Positions 1-13,390 of a stretch of 64,000 bases of DNA are shown in pieces. Positions within the stretch are counted from its first letter, which is position 1. Each line of letters opens with the position of its first letter. Where the stretch lies: NCBI GenBank assembly GCA_026874595.1, contig CM049309.1, positions 10,937,076-11,001,075 of the forward strand. Reading direction: 5' to 3'. Source of the DNA: Sipunculus nudus (Eukaryota; Annelida; Sipuncula; Golfingiida; Sipunculidae). Under the pieces are notes generated by a model. It searched no databases. It was not told where the DNA came from and saw only the letters and a program-made list of their open reading frames with translations. A program made the translations under genes and the position numbers.

Positions 1-3000
1 AATTGCTAACCTGAGTGATCAAAACATGCTGCATACACATACATATACATGCATACATACTGCACATGCATTTATGGAATCACTCAAAGAGAACATAATG
101 TGTCAGATTCCGAGCTGCAAATGTATATGTACAGCATTTGCAAATATGGAATGCCACCTCAAGAGCCATTGCAATGCACTTTATGTATGACTGGTGTAAG
201 CAATGAAAATACACAGAATAAGTGAAATAACAGCCTACTGGGTCATGTATTCACAGCTAGTACCAGAGAAGAGTAGCTCATGAACAAACAGTCATTCACC
301 AAACAACAGGCAGCTTAATGGTTTCCTTGAATGATTATGATCTGTATTTGTCGTGATGCTAGTTGAAAGTGGATGAATGGTTATTGGGATGACATGTCAA
401 CCTAGGACATCCCAGTATTTAACCTATAATTTATTTCACAGTGGTTACAGAGAGGAAGCTGATCCTACAAGAACACATTTTCACAGTGGTTACACAGTTG
501 TTCATGCAGTTATTACCTGTAAAATTCTGGTATCTTTTTTAGGTTTCACTTGCTCTATGGCCAAGAACCACCTTCTGTCAGTATCAAGCCATTTTAATGT
601 GGGGTTAGATCTGAGAAGGGTAACAGTCTATTTCTTGTTGCTGTATAAATGATGTTGCTGTGGTGTCATGGAGTTAGGTGTCCCATCATGCCCTGCTTCT
701 CCCAGGCCATTAACAAGGCATCCCATCAATAATCCTACATACACATGTGTACACAGATGAACAAACTGTGACAGATTAGCAAAAGCATTGACAGTTGCCA
801 TCATGGAGAAGGTTTTCTGAGCATAACTTTGGTGGAATTAATACAATGCATTAAACACAACCAGGTACCGAGACAGAAGTCTGCATAGCCCTATCTTGAA
901 TCTCCAAGCAACATGTGGGCAGGCTGTTCCTTAAATAATGATAAAAATGTCTCCCCTGTTCCTACCTAACCATAGGTACACAGTATTACCTTGCCTCTAG
1001 ACAGCCTGTAATGTTGAGCAAATGGTATGATATGGGCTGGTATACATAGCCTTGGTGCAAACAAACAGGTACACAGCATACAGCCAGGACTGCTGATTCC
1101 ACATGAACAAAACAAGTTAGCCCCCATTATAACTGGTCAAACTGGGCATCCCTGGACATGGTAACCCCTGGCACTCTCCACAACAGATGATCAATTATGT
1201 AAATGTGCTGAGAGCTATAGATGTTGTGTATTTGCATGGAGAGTAGACCTCAGCAGAGATGACCTCTCTGGGTTGACCTTTACTGTGGGATATAGGTGTG
1301 GCTATTCAGGAATTACATGCTATGTTCTGCACTACAGTAAACACTGCACCTATTATTAGTATATCTATATTCTCATCTTATTTTTATAATAAAACAGTAC
1401 ATGGAAGGAAACTCCTCCTCCAGCATAGGTGAAGTCAGAGCGTCATCCATAAATCATGCTAACTTCATGAGCTGCCCAGTTGCTTGCTTGCCCACAGCAG
1501 TTCAATCACTGGCCACAGTCCATCAGCCAACAGAGATAAGGAATCATGCACTAGTACTAGTTGTAGGCTTGTTGATTGTGCAGGGCCTTTGAATCAATAC
1601 AATTAATCAATTCTGAACCTTCATTTCAATTTCTGATTCAATAATTACTTCAGTTGTAAATTTCAGAATTTCTTTTAAATAAAATTTAATACTTTTACCA
1701 CGATGGATGTTAGTAAATTTTTGCAAATAAAGGAAAAAGTAGTTTGTCCTCTGTTAATCAATGCCATTTATGTTTCTATGCAAATGGACTGCTATACAGG
1801 CAATAGTTTAAACAATATCTTGAGCACATACACAAAAAATAGTCACAATAAGTAATCTCAAATAAATAGTCTCCACATTACAGTGGGCGCTGTCAAAGTT
1901 GATACCTTACTGAGGGTTGGGGTGGTGATTCTTTAAATAATTAAAGAAACAAATTGATTTGGGAGGTTATGAATTGATTACAGGGGTTGCAAAACAATGC
2001 ATGTATTATTCAATGTATTGTTACACCCAAACATACTAGTGGTTGAAAATGGTTGTAAAATCAAATGTGATAATTGAAATAAAACAAACCACTGATGATA
2101 AGATTATTAATTGATTATTCATGTACCTTCTCTATTTCTATGAAATTTTCTTAACAGAATGTCATCTAAAATATTGACCAAGTAAATCCATTTTGCCTTT
2201 ATACATCATGCTGAGAGTAATAACAAAGTTGTTGACACTTTGTAAAGTTATATAGTTATTTGCTGCTTTCTGTCCTATCCTTCTTATTTCTTTGATAGGA
2301 TTAGAGTATTTTTCTCTTGTTGATCTGACATCTCTGCATGAGCAAAATAAAAAGAAATCATTTTCTTTTCTAAAAAATTTTGACCAACTGCTATCATGCA
2401 TACAAAAAAATAGCAAATTCCATATTATAATTATCACTTTAAAGTTAAGATTATATTGCCCATTTACATGTGTAGCAGTCAGAGTTGACTGGAAAAATCA
2501 CTGATTTTCCAATGCATTTAAATTCAATGGTAGAGGGATGGACGGTGATCTGATTCTAATGCATCTTTAACAAAGGAGGATTTATTAATATTAATTTGAC
2601 ACTATTTTGGATAAGCAACATTTTTTCAATTAAATAATTAAAACTCTTTCTACAATATTTCTGCATGGAAATGCAGTCTTGATTTGATATAGGCTCTATT
2701 ATGCAACATTGTACCTGTCTACTCCAGGATGCATACCTTACCTGCCTTACTGAATAAAGATGTTAAAGATACAGGCACGAATAAATAATCATTTCTGAAG
2801 CGTTTTAGTTGAATCTAAATCTGGGTATTAAAAGCCTACTCAAGCAAAAGGCAAATTTGTATAACTCTTAATGTGAGTGCACTAATTAACTCCTTCAGGT
2901 AGGCAAAACATGAATACATTAATGAGGTGACATTTGGGCGTTACTGGTGTGTTGAAAATGAGAAGCAAAAGTATCCTTGAGGTATGTATTTGTAAGTGTT

Positions 3001-5072
3001 GCAAGTGGGAATGTGCATGTCAATAGGAGGGTGCTGTACCTGTTCAAGTATATTCCCTTACTATGGGTGGGTCATAATGAAATCATCAATGCAAACCATG
3101 CAACTAAGCCCGGTTTTGATTGGTGGCCAGGGTATAAGTATCGGCTGATGAGCTTTTTGCAATACAGTGTCTGTCACTAAGCTACCTGAGGCTCCCCATG
3201 CATTCGTACACCTGTTACCCTATACTTCGTAAACATGGAGTTGGTATGCTGAATAAGGAAAATGACGATCAATTGACAGCAGCATCACACCACATTAATC
3301 CCACCCCAGAACTCAAACCAAGCATATGACTGATTACGGGCCACACCCATTGGTTCGGTCTCCAGTACAAGGGCTGCTTGGCCACATCCACCTTAAAGAG
3401 GATTGTAACTTCACCGATACACTTCTCGGTCACCTGGCCCGGCGACCAGCAGGCCGATTACTGAACTGCCACACTCAAAGCTGGACTAAAGGCTGCGAAG
3501 TCGGGCAGAATCACTCAGTTCCCGTTCACATACTTGAGTGGCCCATATTGCACGGCCACTGGTGCAATTACTTCTCGTCTGTGACAATTAGCTCCATGCA
3601 ACGGTTGAGAGAGCAAGATGAGGCCATTACATACAGCTGAGAATATGCTGGAACAATTGTACAATTAACTAGAGCCAGAGAAGGGTGGGTCCATTGATGA
3701 TGAAGAATCCAGGCTTCTTCGTGATGCTCATCTCTGCATATATGTTACTGATCCAGAAGCTAACCGTTTAAACCTATACAAAAGTTCTGGCTACATCAGT
3801 CCTGGGGGTGTGAAAAAGCATTGAATAAAACTGCAACCCCTGAATTAAATTGTAATTGATTCGTAACCTTGGGATCAATCATTTCAATGTTTATTTTTTT
3901 TGCATGTACCACCCCAAAGTCCACTATAAGCTGTCAAATTTGGCAGAGCAGACCGCAATGATGAGGTTATTTACTGTGTATGTGCCAATGATCTATATCA
4001 GCTGACAAAAATCTTCTTTAAGTACAAAGAGTCATAATGAAAGTTGGTGAACATTCATTTTAATAGTAGTTTCACAAGCAGGAAAGTCTGGAATTTGTTC
4101 AGTGCTACACTCAGAAAATCTCTCCGTCTAAGACCTACATCATTCAAAACCAATTTTCAGACATCCCTTTTGACAAGCTTTTGGTCTTTGATATGTATTT
4201 TTTTCAAGAGCACTGCAATGGGTTAATAAAGTGATAAAGAAAGTGAGGGAGAGATACAGGGAGTAGGTTTCCAAGAAATTATGCCCTGTATGTGGGAGTG
4301 TGTGCATTGTGTAGCACCATGAGTGCAAATATCAAAGAATTGGCATTATATAAATACTGTTTATTATTATTATTATAAGGCCCCTCACTAATCACAAGCC
4401 TAATAAGTACATTTAGACTGTACAGTGAAATAGAGACAACTTGGCTCTAGCTATATCACTCCATCAGACCTTTTCTCCAATGAGAGTGGGATAATGTGGA
4501 CGCATGGAAAAGTTAGATAATTTAAGTATCCTTTGCAAAAACTTGTGCTTTGTCATCCACTTGTGTGAAACTGATCTCCCTGGACCAACCCTCATTCCTA
4601 AAGAGTTGCACAAAAATTTACTGATACAACATGTTAAATATCCACTACCATTTGTCTATATAGTATTTTTATAGATAACTAAACACACATGATAAAACTA
4701 TATATACTTAGGACTTTTAACCATGCTAAATAAATGCATGTGATACAACATCAGTGACATGACAACCTTCTAATGAACATTATACCAGCATAGCATACAA
4801 CTGATTTCATCCTGATTGAGATTAGAGTTTGATATAAGTATGATTAAATAAGGAACCAGCTGATGTTGAGATGCTGGTAGAGTGAGTGGCCTGTGAAGGT
4901 TATGACACACGAGCACAGTTGTCAGTCAAGCTGAGCATTCACTGTGCCTGCTATCACTCCATCACATCACACAACCTAACTGCTAGTTCACATGAAAACA
5001 GGTCACAGGAGCAGTGTCCTGTTTTACTAGCTGAGATACATGCAAAATACATATATACACAAAACCCATATG

Positions 5073-5544
5073 CAGGGCTCAACATTAACAGTTAACCAAT
5101 ATCCCTGGGCAAGTACAAGTTCCAAAAGGCAGTGGTAGGGCCATACAAAAGCAGCCTCGTACTTGCCCAACTTGGAAAACATTTTAGATAAACCTTGATT
5201 TTAACATCCTTTATCTGGATCAAAATAGCTCAAATGTTTGTATCTTATTAACAGAGTATTTTCACTGGTTTGAAATCCTATGTTTTTCTAATATCTGTGT
5301 CAGTGGACTGCATCACTACTGTGCCCCTTCCATCATGAATATTCATTAGCATTCAGCCAGTGGTTCCTTGATGTCCTCTGACAGACAAAATTTCATTATT
5401 ACTTTAACTAATAAATATACTTGCAATGTTTTTTTTCCAGCCAGGACAAATACTATTCACAATTTATTATGAAATTGATTTGTAGGGCAACTGAAAATTG
5501 TTGTAGGGCAAGTTCTTTTATAATAAAGTTAATGTTAAGCCCTA
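5073..5544. mobile_element. Short TIR element with AGGGCTCAACATTAAC ends
   Basis: The segment opens with AGGGCTCAACATTAAC and closes with the near inverted complement GTTAATGTTAAGCCCT, about 470 bases apart. This is the structure of a non-autonomous DNA transposon. The internal sequence repeats the phrase 'gggcaagt' in both orientations and has no coding capacity. The AGGGCT termini resemble hAT-type ends, but no clean 8-bp target duplication is visible, so the superfamily is uncertain. Confidence 0.6.
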
Positions 5545-5994
5545 TTATGTAAGTAAAGAACCATCCATAGGTCCTACATAAGCATTGGAAAGATTAATAT
5601 GTGTGTATATTTAATTATAAAATTATTATTAACTTAAATAATCATTCATTAATAATGCAAGTTTGTGTACATTCAAGAAGTAAAGTCATGTTCTTTTGTT
5701 CTATGTTACACTCAGAAACAATAACATGTTAGAGAACAGCACAGCGTGTACAGGTATCAAACTAGCATCTGCTGCAGATGTTCCAGCTGATGTGCAAACT
5801 GCATCTACAGGTGCTCCATCAACAGGTTTTGCTTTCATTAACAATTACTGCAGCATGTTACAACTGCATCCTGTATATGTTGATAAATTATCTCACAATA
5901 TAATATGTATTCATAATGATACTTTGCTCACAACACAATACGATGCAATACATATGAGAAAGATACAAGATTTCATTATTAACCATTTCTTTTC

Positions 5995-6110
5995 TCAATC
6001 ACAGAAAACTAGCCAAACTTCTATATACACTTCTCAATCATAGAAAACTAGCCAAACTTCTAAATACTCTTCTTAATCAGAGAAAACAAGCCAAAATTCT
6101 CAAATTTACT
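5995..6110 (+). repeat. 39-bp tandem repeat, three units
   Basis: Three successive diverged copies of a unit of about 39 bases are visible, each containing 'tctcaatcacagaaaacta' or a close variant followed by 'gccaaacttct'. The first copies extend a chance open frame from 5696. There is no sign of a real gene. Confidence 0.7.
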
Positions 6111-7339
6111 CCAAAACCACAGATAACTTTTATTTCCAAATAAATACCCTATCTGATACTGATCAAGCTGTCTCTGAATAAAGACAATTCACCTCAATAA
6201 GTAACACTTTTCATATGGCACTGATGGACTACATTTTAATGTTGGACACTGGTCACTTTGATCAAATGATTATATATCATGAGTACATGAATACAAGGAA
6301 TTCTGGAGATACTGATAATCTTATGAAACATTTACAGGTTTTTACACTTATTATAACATTTGAGAGCAACAGCATGTAGATGGCGCTGCATGTACACAGG
6401 ATGAGGATGAAGCTACATGCATTATAAGCATTCAGAACAATAAGCATTTAGATTACCCAGGGGTGTATAAATGGCCTGCTTAATCTGGTATAAATATTGT
6501 TGTTGGCTTCATATTCAAGAGGTTTTCAAATATGTGATAATTGCGATTAGGAAATTATCACAAAAATACCACCAATGGAAAAAAGACGTCCAACACGCCC
6601 ATATCTCATATACATTACCTATGCCAGTAGTGTCACATGGCTAAAATTATTGACATAAATATTATTATTAACATATGCATTTTGTTATCTTATATCAATG
6701 ACTGATTTAATGAAGAATATATATTTTACATTATCTGTTATTAATCATTGAAGATTTGGAAAAAGTTTGCTTGGTACTTCTCAAATAGTAAGATTGTGCA
6801 AGCATATTAACTGTTTCATACAATAAAGGATACATTATATGTAGTTTATTGTTTGGTGAGAACCTTCAGAAGTAGAAATCGTGAAATTTTACCCTCCGAA
6901 TATGACTCCAACCACAGTTCCTAGAAACCTGAACTAATTTAATCCCTGGTTACCAGGTTTGGATTACTAAAGCAGTTAACCATTGTGTGTCATATATAAC
7001 CTGGACTGAACATTGCCCTGACCTGCCCTATCAGTAACATCTGAATGGTCATACACCTGGGTGGTGGTTCGCATTGATTTCTCTGACACAAGCCCAGTAT
7101 GTATTCACTGCTACGACTGGGATACTGCTGCTGCCACACCCAGCTTGGGCATCGTGCAAATCATCAGCTCTGACCACCAACCAGTACCGAGGCTGGTACA
7201 AACGCAAAGAGTATAGAGTTCAAAGCTACAGTGTTCTAAAATCCAGCTACACCTTTACTATATTCCTCCAGTATATCTGTCAACCCCGCAGCAGAACTGA
7301 AGAAAGATGGACAATCATTGCCTCCACCTGGAGGGTATG

Positions 7340-7560
7340 CAGTCATTCCTGTTTGTGTGTGTGTTTGTTCACAACATAACTAACAAAATAATGACTGATT
7401 CCCATGAAAGTTTCAGGGCACCACCAGTGTGGGACACTGAAGAATCAATCAGATTTTGATGAAGGTCAAGTTAATGGTTTTAATCCATGAAGGACTTCTG
7501 GGAATATTCACAAATGTTCAGTCTCATACACATGAATGAACACTGAAATAGGGGAAAATA
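7340..7560 (+). repeat. Interspersed repeat family, copy 1
   Basis: This segment has a TG-rich stretch, then 'cccatgaaagtttcaggg', then 'agattttgatgaaggtc', then 'gggaatattcacaaatg'. The same ordered modules recur at 33295-33500 (plus), 46380-46620 (minus) and 60880-61085 (minus), so this is a dispersed non-coding repeat. No termini or target duplications could be fixed. Confidence 0.55.
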
Positions 7561-7754
7561 AGTGAATGCCAACCTGCCTCTTGTGCTACACAGGTGGCCT
7601 GTTCAGGTCACAGTTGAGCACTTAGTACCTGGGTGTGAGGGTTCCAGTGTTTACAAAAGTTTGAACTTCAGCATGGGGATTTCAATGTTCACAGTGTTTT
7701 TGAAATGTGTGCTCACTTATGAGGTGAGGAGCCATCTGCATCCCACAATTGGGA

Positions 7755-7768
7755 CCCCCCCCCCCCCC
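7755..7768 (+). repeat. Poly-C run
   Basis: Fourteen consecutive cytosines. Similar C or G runs occur at about 19463, 23086, 27071, 33552, 38977, 47784, 53567 and 60805. Confidence 0.9.
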
Positions 7769-8490
7769 TCCAACACACTCACTCACTCTTTGTGGAGACA
7801 TGCAGTCCTTTGGATGCAGTTTTGTAATCTACATACCAGTATAAAACACTTATTAAACTTTCTTTGTATTAATCTCTAGGAGATAGAGCATATAAGAAAT
7901 GCAATCTTCATACCAGACTGAGTAATAGTAATACAAGAGAGGATTTTGATTACAGTATTAAGTACTTCAAACTACCTAGCAATCAAATCTTAAATCCTGC
8001 TGTGTGCTAGAACACAATGGAATGAAAATTTCCAGCACAAACGTATGACTCTTAAACAGTGTTTATAAAGAGTACTTGATGAAGTACAACGACACCTGAG
8101 GGGTGGATCTATAGCCTTATTATCTTGGAGAGACTATGATCATCTGATAACATCTGGCAAATCCTCATTGTCAAAGTATTTAATTTTATTTTTAGAATGA
8201 AAAGGTATACCTATTAATTCAAATAATGGCCATTGTTTGGCAGTGTAGTTAACAGTTTTTTTATGAGGCTTTTCAACAAGCAAGTACTTATATTTTAGAC
8301 AGATGTACTTTTTATCTGACAGAGAAAGACTCTACAAAAACAAGGGCTGTACATGGAAAAATATCATATTTTATTAGGAACAGAGCATCAAACTTTCATA
8401 CACAATAGTCTTATGGAATTGTTTACATTTTTACACAGTGATAACTATGACACCTAGAATGACAAGATGGACAAAAACTAAATACTATAA

Positions 8491-8826
8491 GGCCAAAATA
8501 AAAAAAAGGTATGGTTCTCAGGCACTTTTTTTCAGAAATCAATGCGGGCGGGCGCTTTTTTTATTTTAAAATTTTTGGTATGTTTCGATAAAAATGTCAA
8601 ATGATAAGGGTAAAGCAAGAAAATAACAGTTTTATTTTGCTAAATAAGTAAAAGCACTACAAAACAAAGTAAATTGTATGGTTTTATCTTCTTGAAAGAA
8701 ATTCGGAGCGGCAGCAGCTCAAAATTGGAAATTTTTTATTGAAAATCAAAATAAAAAGTTTTGATGCGGGGGTTTAAAATTGATGCGGGCGGTGCCTGAG
8801 AACCATACCTTTAATTTTTTTTGGCC
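8491..8826. mobile_element. Harbinger-like MITE with TAA target duplication
   Basis: A 336-bp element with terminal inverted repeats of about 35 bases. The left end is GGCCAAAATA followed by AGGTATGGTTCTCAGGCAC, and the right end is the inverse GTGCCTGAGAACCATACCT ending TTTTGGCC. It is flanked on both sides by TAA (8488-8490 and 8827-8829). A 3-bp TWA target duplication and GG-starting ends are diagnostic of the PIF/Harbinger superfamily. There is no open frame of note inside, so it is non-autonomous. Confidence 0.8.
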
Positions 8827-10595
8827 TAACAATAAATACATGAGTCTACTTCCTGCACTACATAGATTTTTATTTAAGATACAAACATATTTTTCTATAC
8901 CTATATACCTCCTCTGAAATACAGAGTAATTATAATCACCAATCTACATGACAGTGAAAAAAGCCTTTGGGAAAAACCCACTTTACTTAACCCATTACAA
9001 TCTGTACAAATGGTCAAAGATCTACAAGTCAACTGATGGTTTACATTTACAGCCAGGCAGTTTGGTCACATTTACAGAGGGGCCAGATATCTCAGGTACT
9101 TTTCTGTTTGACAGAAAAGTCAAAAGCTTGTGGGTGGGATATACTATTGAACAGGGGTGTATGCAGTGGTGGGATCTGCTCATATTCATAATCAATCATT
9201 GGTCTGAGAAAACCAATCAATAATGAATCAATAAATTATAATCAGTTCAGCTGCATATTACATAATCTGATAAAATGGAGAATAACACTATACCCTTCAT
9301 ATTTCGTTATTACAATCTAATATAAACCTATGCTAATTACTGAGCTCATTTTCCATTTTGGCAATCCATTTAAATTTCAAAGGGAATCTGGATCACTTTG
9401 ATAAACTTATAATTAGAATGATTATATACGATTGTGACATGGCGAGATAATTTTTAGTCCCAGCCATGGACTGGTTTTCATCATGCAGTATTACTATTAG
9501 GGGCTGCTTTGTTCCAGTACACCTGGGATCCATGTCAGTCATGGTGTCACTTGTGGATGTATGTGGTCTCTGACCACACATTTTTCTAAATGTATGTCTA
9601 ACCTTCCTGGTTTTCAGTATAAAGAATACATAACCATTACCTTTACAGACATATTAACCACACAGAACCTGCATATTCACTCTGATAATCTTGAGGAGTT
9701 AAACTCTGGTTATAACATAAGAAAGTAGCAAATATTAGAATAGCATGTAACCACAATCCTCCATATATATACATTAACCAAGGAGCGATGACATTTATCG
9801 TATGGCTAGAGTGCACAAATGATTAGGTCAACGAGCAGGTCAACAACAATGTAAGGCAAGTTTTCTTCTTGGTATAAACAACATGTGTACCATCCAATGA
9901 AGTACCTATCAATCATTTAATGAAGCTGTCAATCATCAGGTGTCAATCACGAATCCCTGCTGTTTCTATCACTAATGCAATATGGTTACTACATTCTTAT
10001 TTACTTCTACCTTCTTTTTTCACAATTAGTCCCTAGTCCTTAGAATCACAATTATCTGCATGTTACAACATGTTTGTGAAGCAAGAGGTAATGCAGCTCA
10101 CAGTCACAGTGTGATTAACAATGAAATGAAGTCGTTTTTCACATTAGCTATCTACTACTCAACACTGAGGGCTACAATTAGTTCCTCACATGCTAGAGTT
10201 GCCATGTAGAAAAACTTCCCTGTAATTCCTTAACGCCAGGTCACACTTAATACCACCCTGTGTGACTCAGAGTTTACTCAACACCAAGTTGATTTGTTAT
10301 GTATCTTGTTGTTTCAAATATCAAATTAAACCCTGTGGTTTTCTACAGAGAAAAAACAGACACACAGTTTAAGAAATCAAAAAGATCATCGGTCCACAAT
10401 CATTTTGAAAATATATCTGTTTTAACAGGAACAAAACCTGATTTTCTGAAAAATATGTCAAGATTTTATAATGATTTCATTTCAAAATTTGTCTCATTTT
10501 GTGAATATTTAAAATTTTTCACACAGTAATACCTGGGAAATAAAGCTTTTAAGCCTTTTTTATAAGATGACATAAAAAAGAGGAGTATAACGTAC

Positions 10596-10780
10596 CTCAT
10601 TAGCAGGGTCTTTGTATTGAATCATGATTGTATCCATGGCACGTATCATGGCATTCATGGCCATGAAGATGTTCTGATACACCAACTTGATGAACCCCCT
10701 CTTGTCCTCATCCGAGTATCCTGTGCCATGAATGATTCTCATTTGCTTGATGAATGTGCTTTTTCCAGACTCTCCCGTCC
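10596..10780 (-). CDS. GNAQ: G-protein alpha-q subunit, exon 2
   Basis: This exon continues the Galpha-q reading frame from exon 1. It encodes 62 codons counting the split glycine: the P-loop GTGESGKS, which binds the GTP phosphates, then [12 protein letters not shown], then [19 protein letters not shown] at the start of the helical domain, ending DPANE. The acceptor is a good pyrimidine-rich tract ending CAG and the donor is GTACGT. Its length of 185 bases and its entry phase 1 and exit phase 0 agree with the conserved exon 2 of animal Gq-class genes. No frameshift or stop is present, so the gene looks functional. The next exon (residues about 102 onward, including the switch regions and the arginine target of cholera-type ADP-ribosylation in related subunits) is not found in the 10.5 kb downstream. 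Confidence 0.95.
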
Positions 10781-12954
10781 CTGGAATGACAACACACAAG
10801 TTCAAATAAACTGTTTGGCAAGCTGGTATGCAAGCTTATTATTAGTCCAACAAATGTATCTGTATAATTTTAACAGTTTGTTATGTGTAAATATTCTGAC
10901 TGATCTTATGATGATAAATTCAAAAGATATATACAACATCAAACGGGCCACATTTACAAGGCATGGTACATTCTCACCTATTTGCAGTTATTGTGTACTC
11001 ATGAAAGGTTCACCTATGTTGTGTTTTCCAAGCACTCATCAGACAATGTAGGTTTTATTAGTACTGAAAAGAGTACTGTAGTTCCGTATCTCAACCAAGT
11101 ACTCAGGTACAAAATTAGGTCGCGAGTACTCAACATGCCCTCACTACCAGCAAACTGGCAATCTGTGTTTATTTATTATCACCAGGCTATTAACCTATTC
11201 CGAAATTTTTTCTTGTCAATCATACAGAGATCAGGTCAGGGTGGTAACAACTGGATATAAAAATACCATCGTGAACTAAAACAACGAAGAGCGAATAATG
11301 TGTACTCTTATTAATTCTATTGTATCACTTATTGTATCTTATCGTAAGTATCGCAATATTTACCAAATCACGATATAATGTATAGTTACAGTTCTACATT
11401 CGCCGTGACAACCCGACTAAGTAGGCAATGATGATTTTGCTGGTAAGCCTACTTGAGTCGTGATACAAGCAATATTGAGGAATGCATTGCAGGGGTCCTC
11501 CATCATCTTGCATTCATAGTGTGGTAAAAAGTTCATAATCTTAACATTATGCTACGAATGATGAATTATGACATGAGAATTTATGTTAACTCACAACCCA
11601 AAACAAAATAAAATCTCTTATGTAAAATAACATTTCCTGTATCACATACACTTTAGCTGCGTCCAGTAACTCTTGTAAGCCATGCCTGTATTCATACGGT
11701 CAGAAAAATAAACATGCGGAGGGGTTTACCAATATGCTGAGTTAAAACAGAACTTTTCTTGCCCATGTTTGGTATTGTTGAAAAGAACACTAAACATTCT
11801 AATGATTAGTCCGATTTATGTCAAATGACAGTGTACCTGCCATGAGGTGTTGTCAAAAATGACAAAAATATCTTAAATAATGTGTTCCTCAGACCTAGAT
11901 GTAAAGTCACTCTGACAGCCAGTTATCTGGTCATAAAGTCAGGGGGTTGATATTGCACTGAGTCCTAGATCAGATCTCGCTTCTTTACTTTTGCTCAATT
12001 GAGACTGACCAATTTAGTAAAGGTAAAAAAATATTTGTAAACTGTATTGAGCCCTTTGTTGACCAATGCCCATTTATATCCTTTCAGTGTTGTCATTGCA
12101 ACAGGTACTAATTTTCAAGACAGATTATGCCTTTCAAGTGCAAATTTTGCTATCAACTGCAGCACTGGTCTGTTCTCTATATACATGTACGAGCTCACTA
12201 CAGTTCAATCTGGCATCATGATACACATGAGGATGAGTCATCTGTATGGACACACACATACAATTTCCACCTTGAATAAAACATACATATTTGCTACGCA
12301 TGAAATATTAACAGAATAAGTCTTAAAATCATCCCTAACAGAGAACAAACAATTTTTTTGTACGTAGCAGCTATTGTGATATATCTTTTGATTGCGTCAT
12401 TTATTTATTAAGTCAAAATTCATAGTATCAGACGCTTCATTCAATGTTTCATGATCATGCTATTGCATTGCAAAGGCATATCCTCTTACAAATGCTCTAA
12501 TACATGTGCAATAATCATTTAATTAATTAAAGGGACCTTGAATATGAATTTATCATTTGTTTCATGACCTGGGTCATATAAAACTGTTTTCCAGGTAACT
12601 GTAATAAAGCATCTGCAACCCACCATACAAAAATATATATCCCTTTTTTCAACATTAGCTTTCAATTAAGTATATATGAGGGTATTCCATATTTATATCT
12701 GCAAATGAGGACCACACCCAGATGAACCAGTGAGTGATACCAGTGTACAATATACATGTTCCTTGTCAGGTGTACCTGTTCACCCTATCTTTAATAAATG
12801 GGCACATAAACTGATTTCAAGGTGTACAGATTCAGGTAGCAATTTATTCTCTCAATTATATACACTCAGAAGTAAAAAATAATTTTCAGAGCCATTGTAA
12901 AAACCTGAATGATATTTTCAATTTAAGGTTCTGAGCACTGTATCTGACCAGGTG

Positions 12955-13390
12955 TCTTGTAGTGAAAGTCTAGTCCATCTGAGTTTGAGTGCAAGTCTAA
13001 GGCTCAAGTTGGAGTGAGTCACTGAGGTTTGAGTCCAAGTCCTACTTCTTAAAGAGTTCGAGTCATCTTGAACTTAATTAAAGTCCAATAAATTTTTTTA
13101 ATAAAAATAATTTAAAATGGAATTACAGAAAAAAAAAGATTTTGTATGTAAGTTTACACATGCCTTTTGCTTTTAAGATTTTTTTACATTAACCTCTGGA
13201 GGCAGGCCTAAAGCTTGGTATATGTCTGTTTTGTAATATTCTGTTAGTACTTAGTTCTTTTTGCTCGACTCGAGACGGACAGATCTGTTTCTCAAGTTCT
13301 CGCCTCCATGTCCTAGTCTAAGTCTGAGTCCAGGAAGCTTGACTCCAAGTCTGAGTCCCTAAAAGACTTGAGTCCTCCATGTCTGGTGTC
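12955..13390. repeat. GAGTC/GACTC-rich degenerate repeat block
   Basis: Dense short repeats of the type 'gagtccaagtc' run over 12955-13080 and again over 13265-13390, with AT-rich DNA between. The two clusters contain GAGTC-like words on both strands and look like the ends of a decayed inverted-repeat element. Boundaries are uncertain. Confidence 0.45.

Larger units (their letters stand above)
1..10595 (-). other. Partial intron 2 of the Galpha-q gene
   Basis: Everything from the exon 2 donor to the window edge is inferred to be intron, because exon 3 is not recognisable. It contains the elements listed at 5073-5544, 5995-6110, 7340-7560 and 8491-8826. A slightly more GC-rich patch at 3300-3810 has short open frames (for example 3326-3640 and about 3670-3809) without recognisable similarity. 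The rest is low-complexity AT-rich DNA. Confidence 0.7.

Noticed and set aside
5696-6043. 115-codon open frame, plus strand
   Set aside because: Low-complexity sequence running into a 39-bp tandem repeat, with no similarity recognised.
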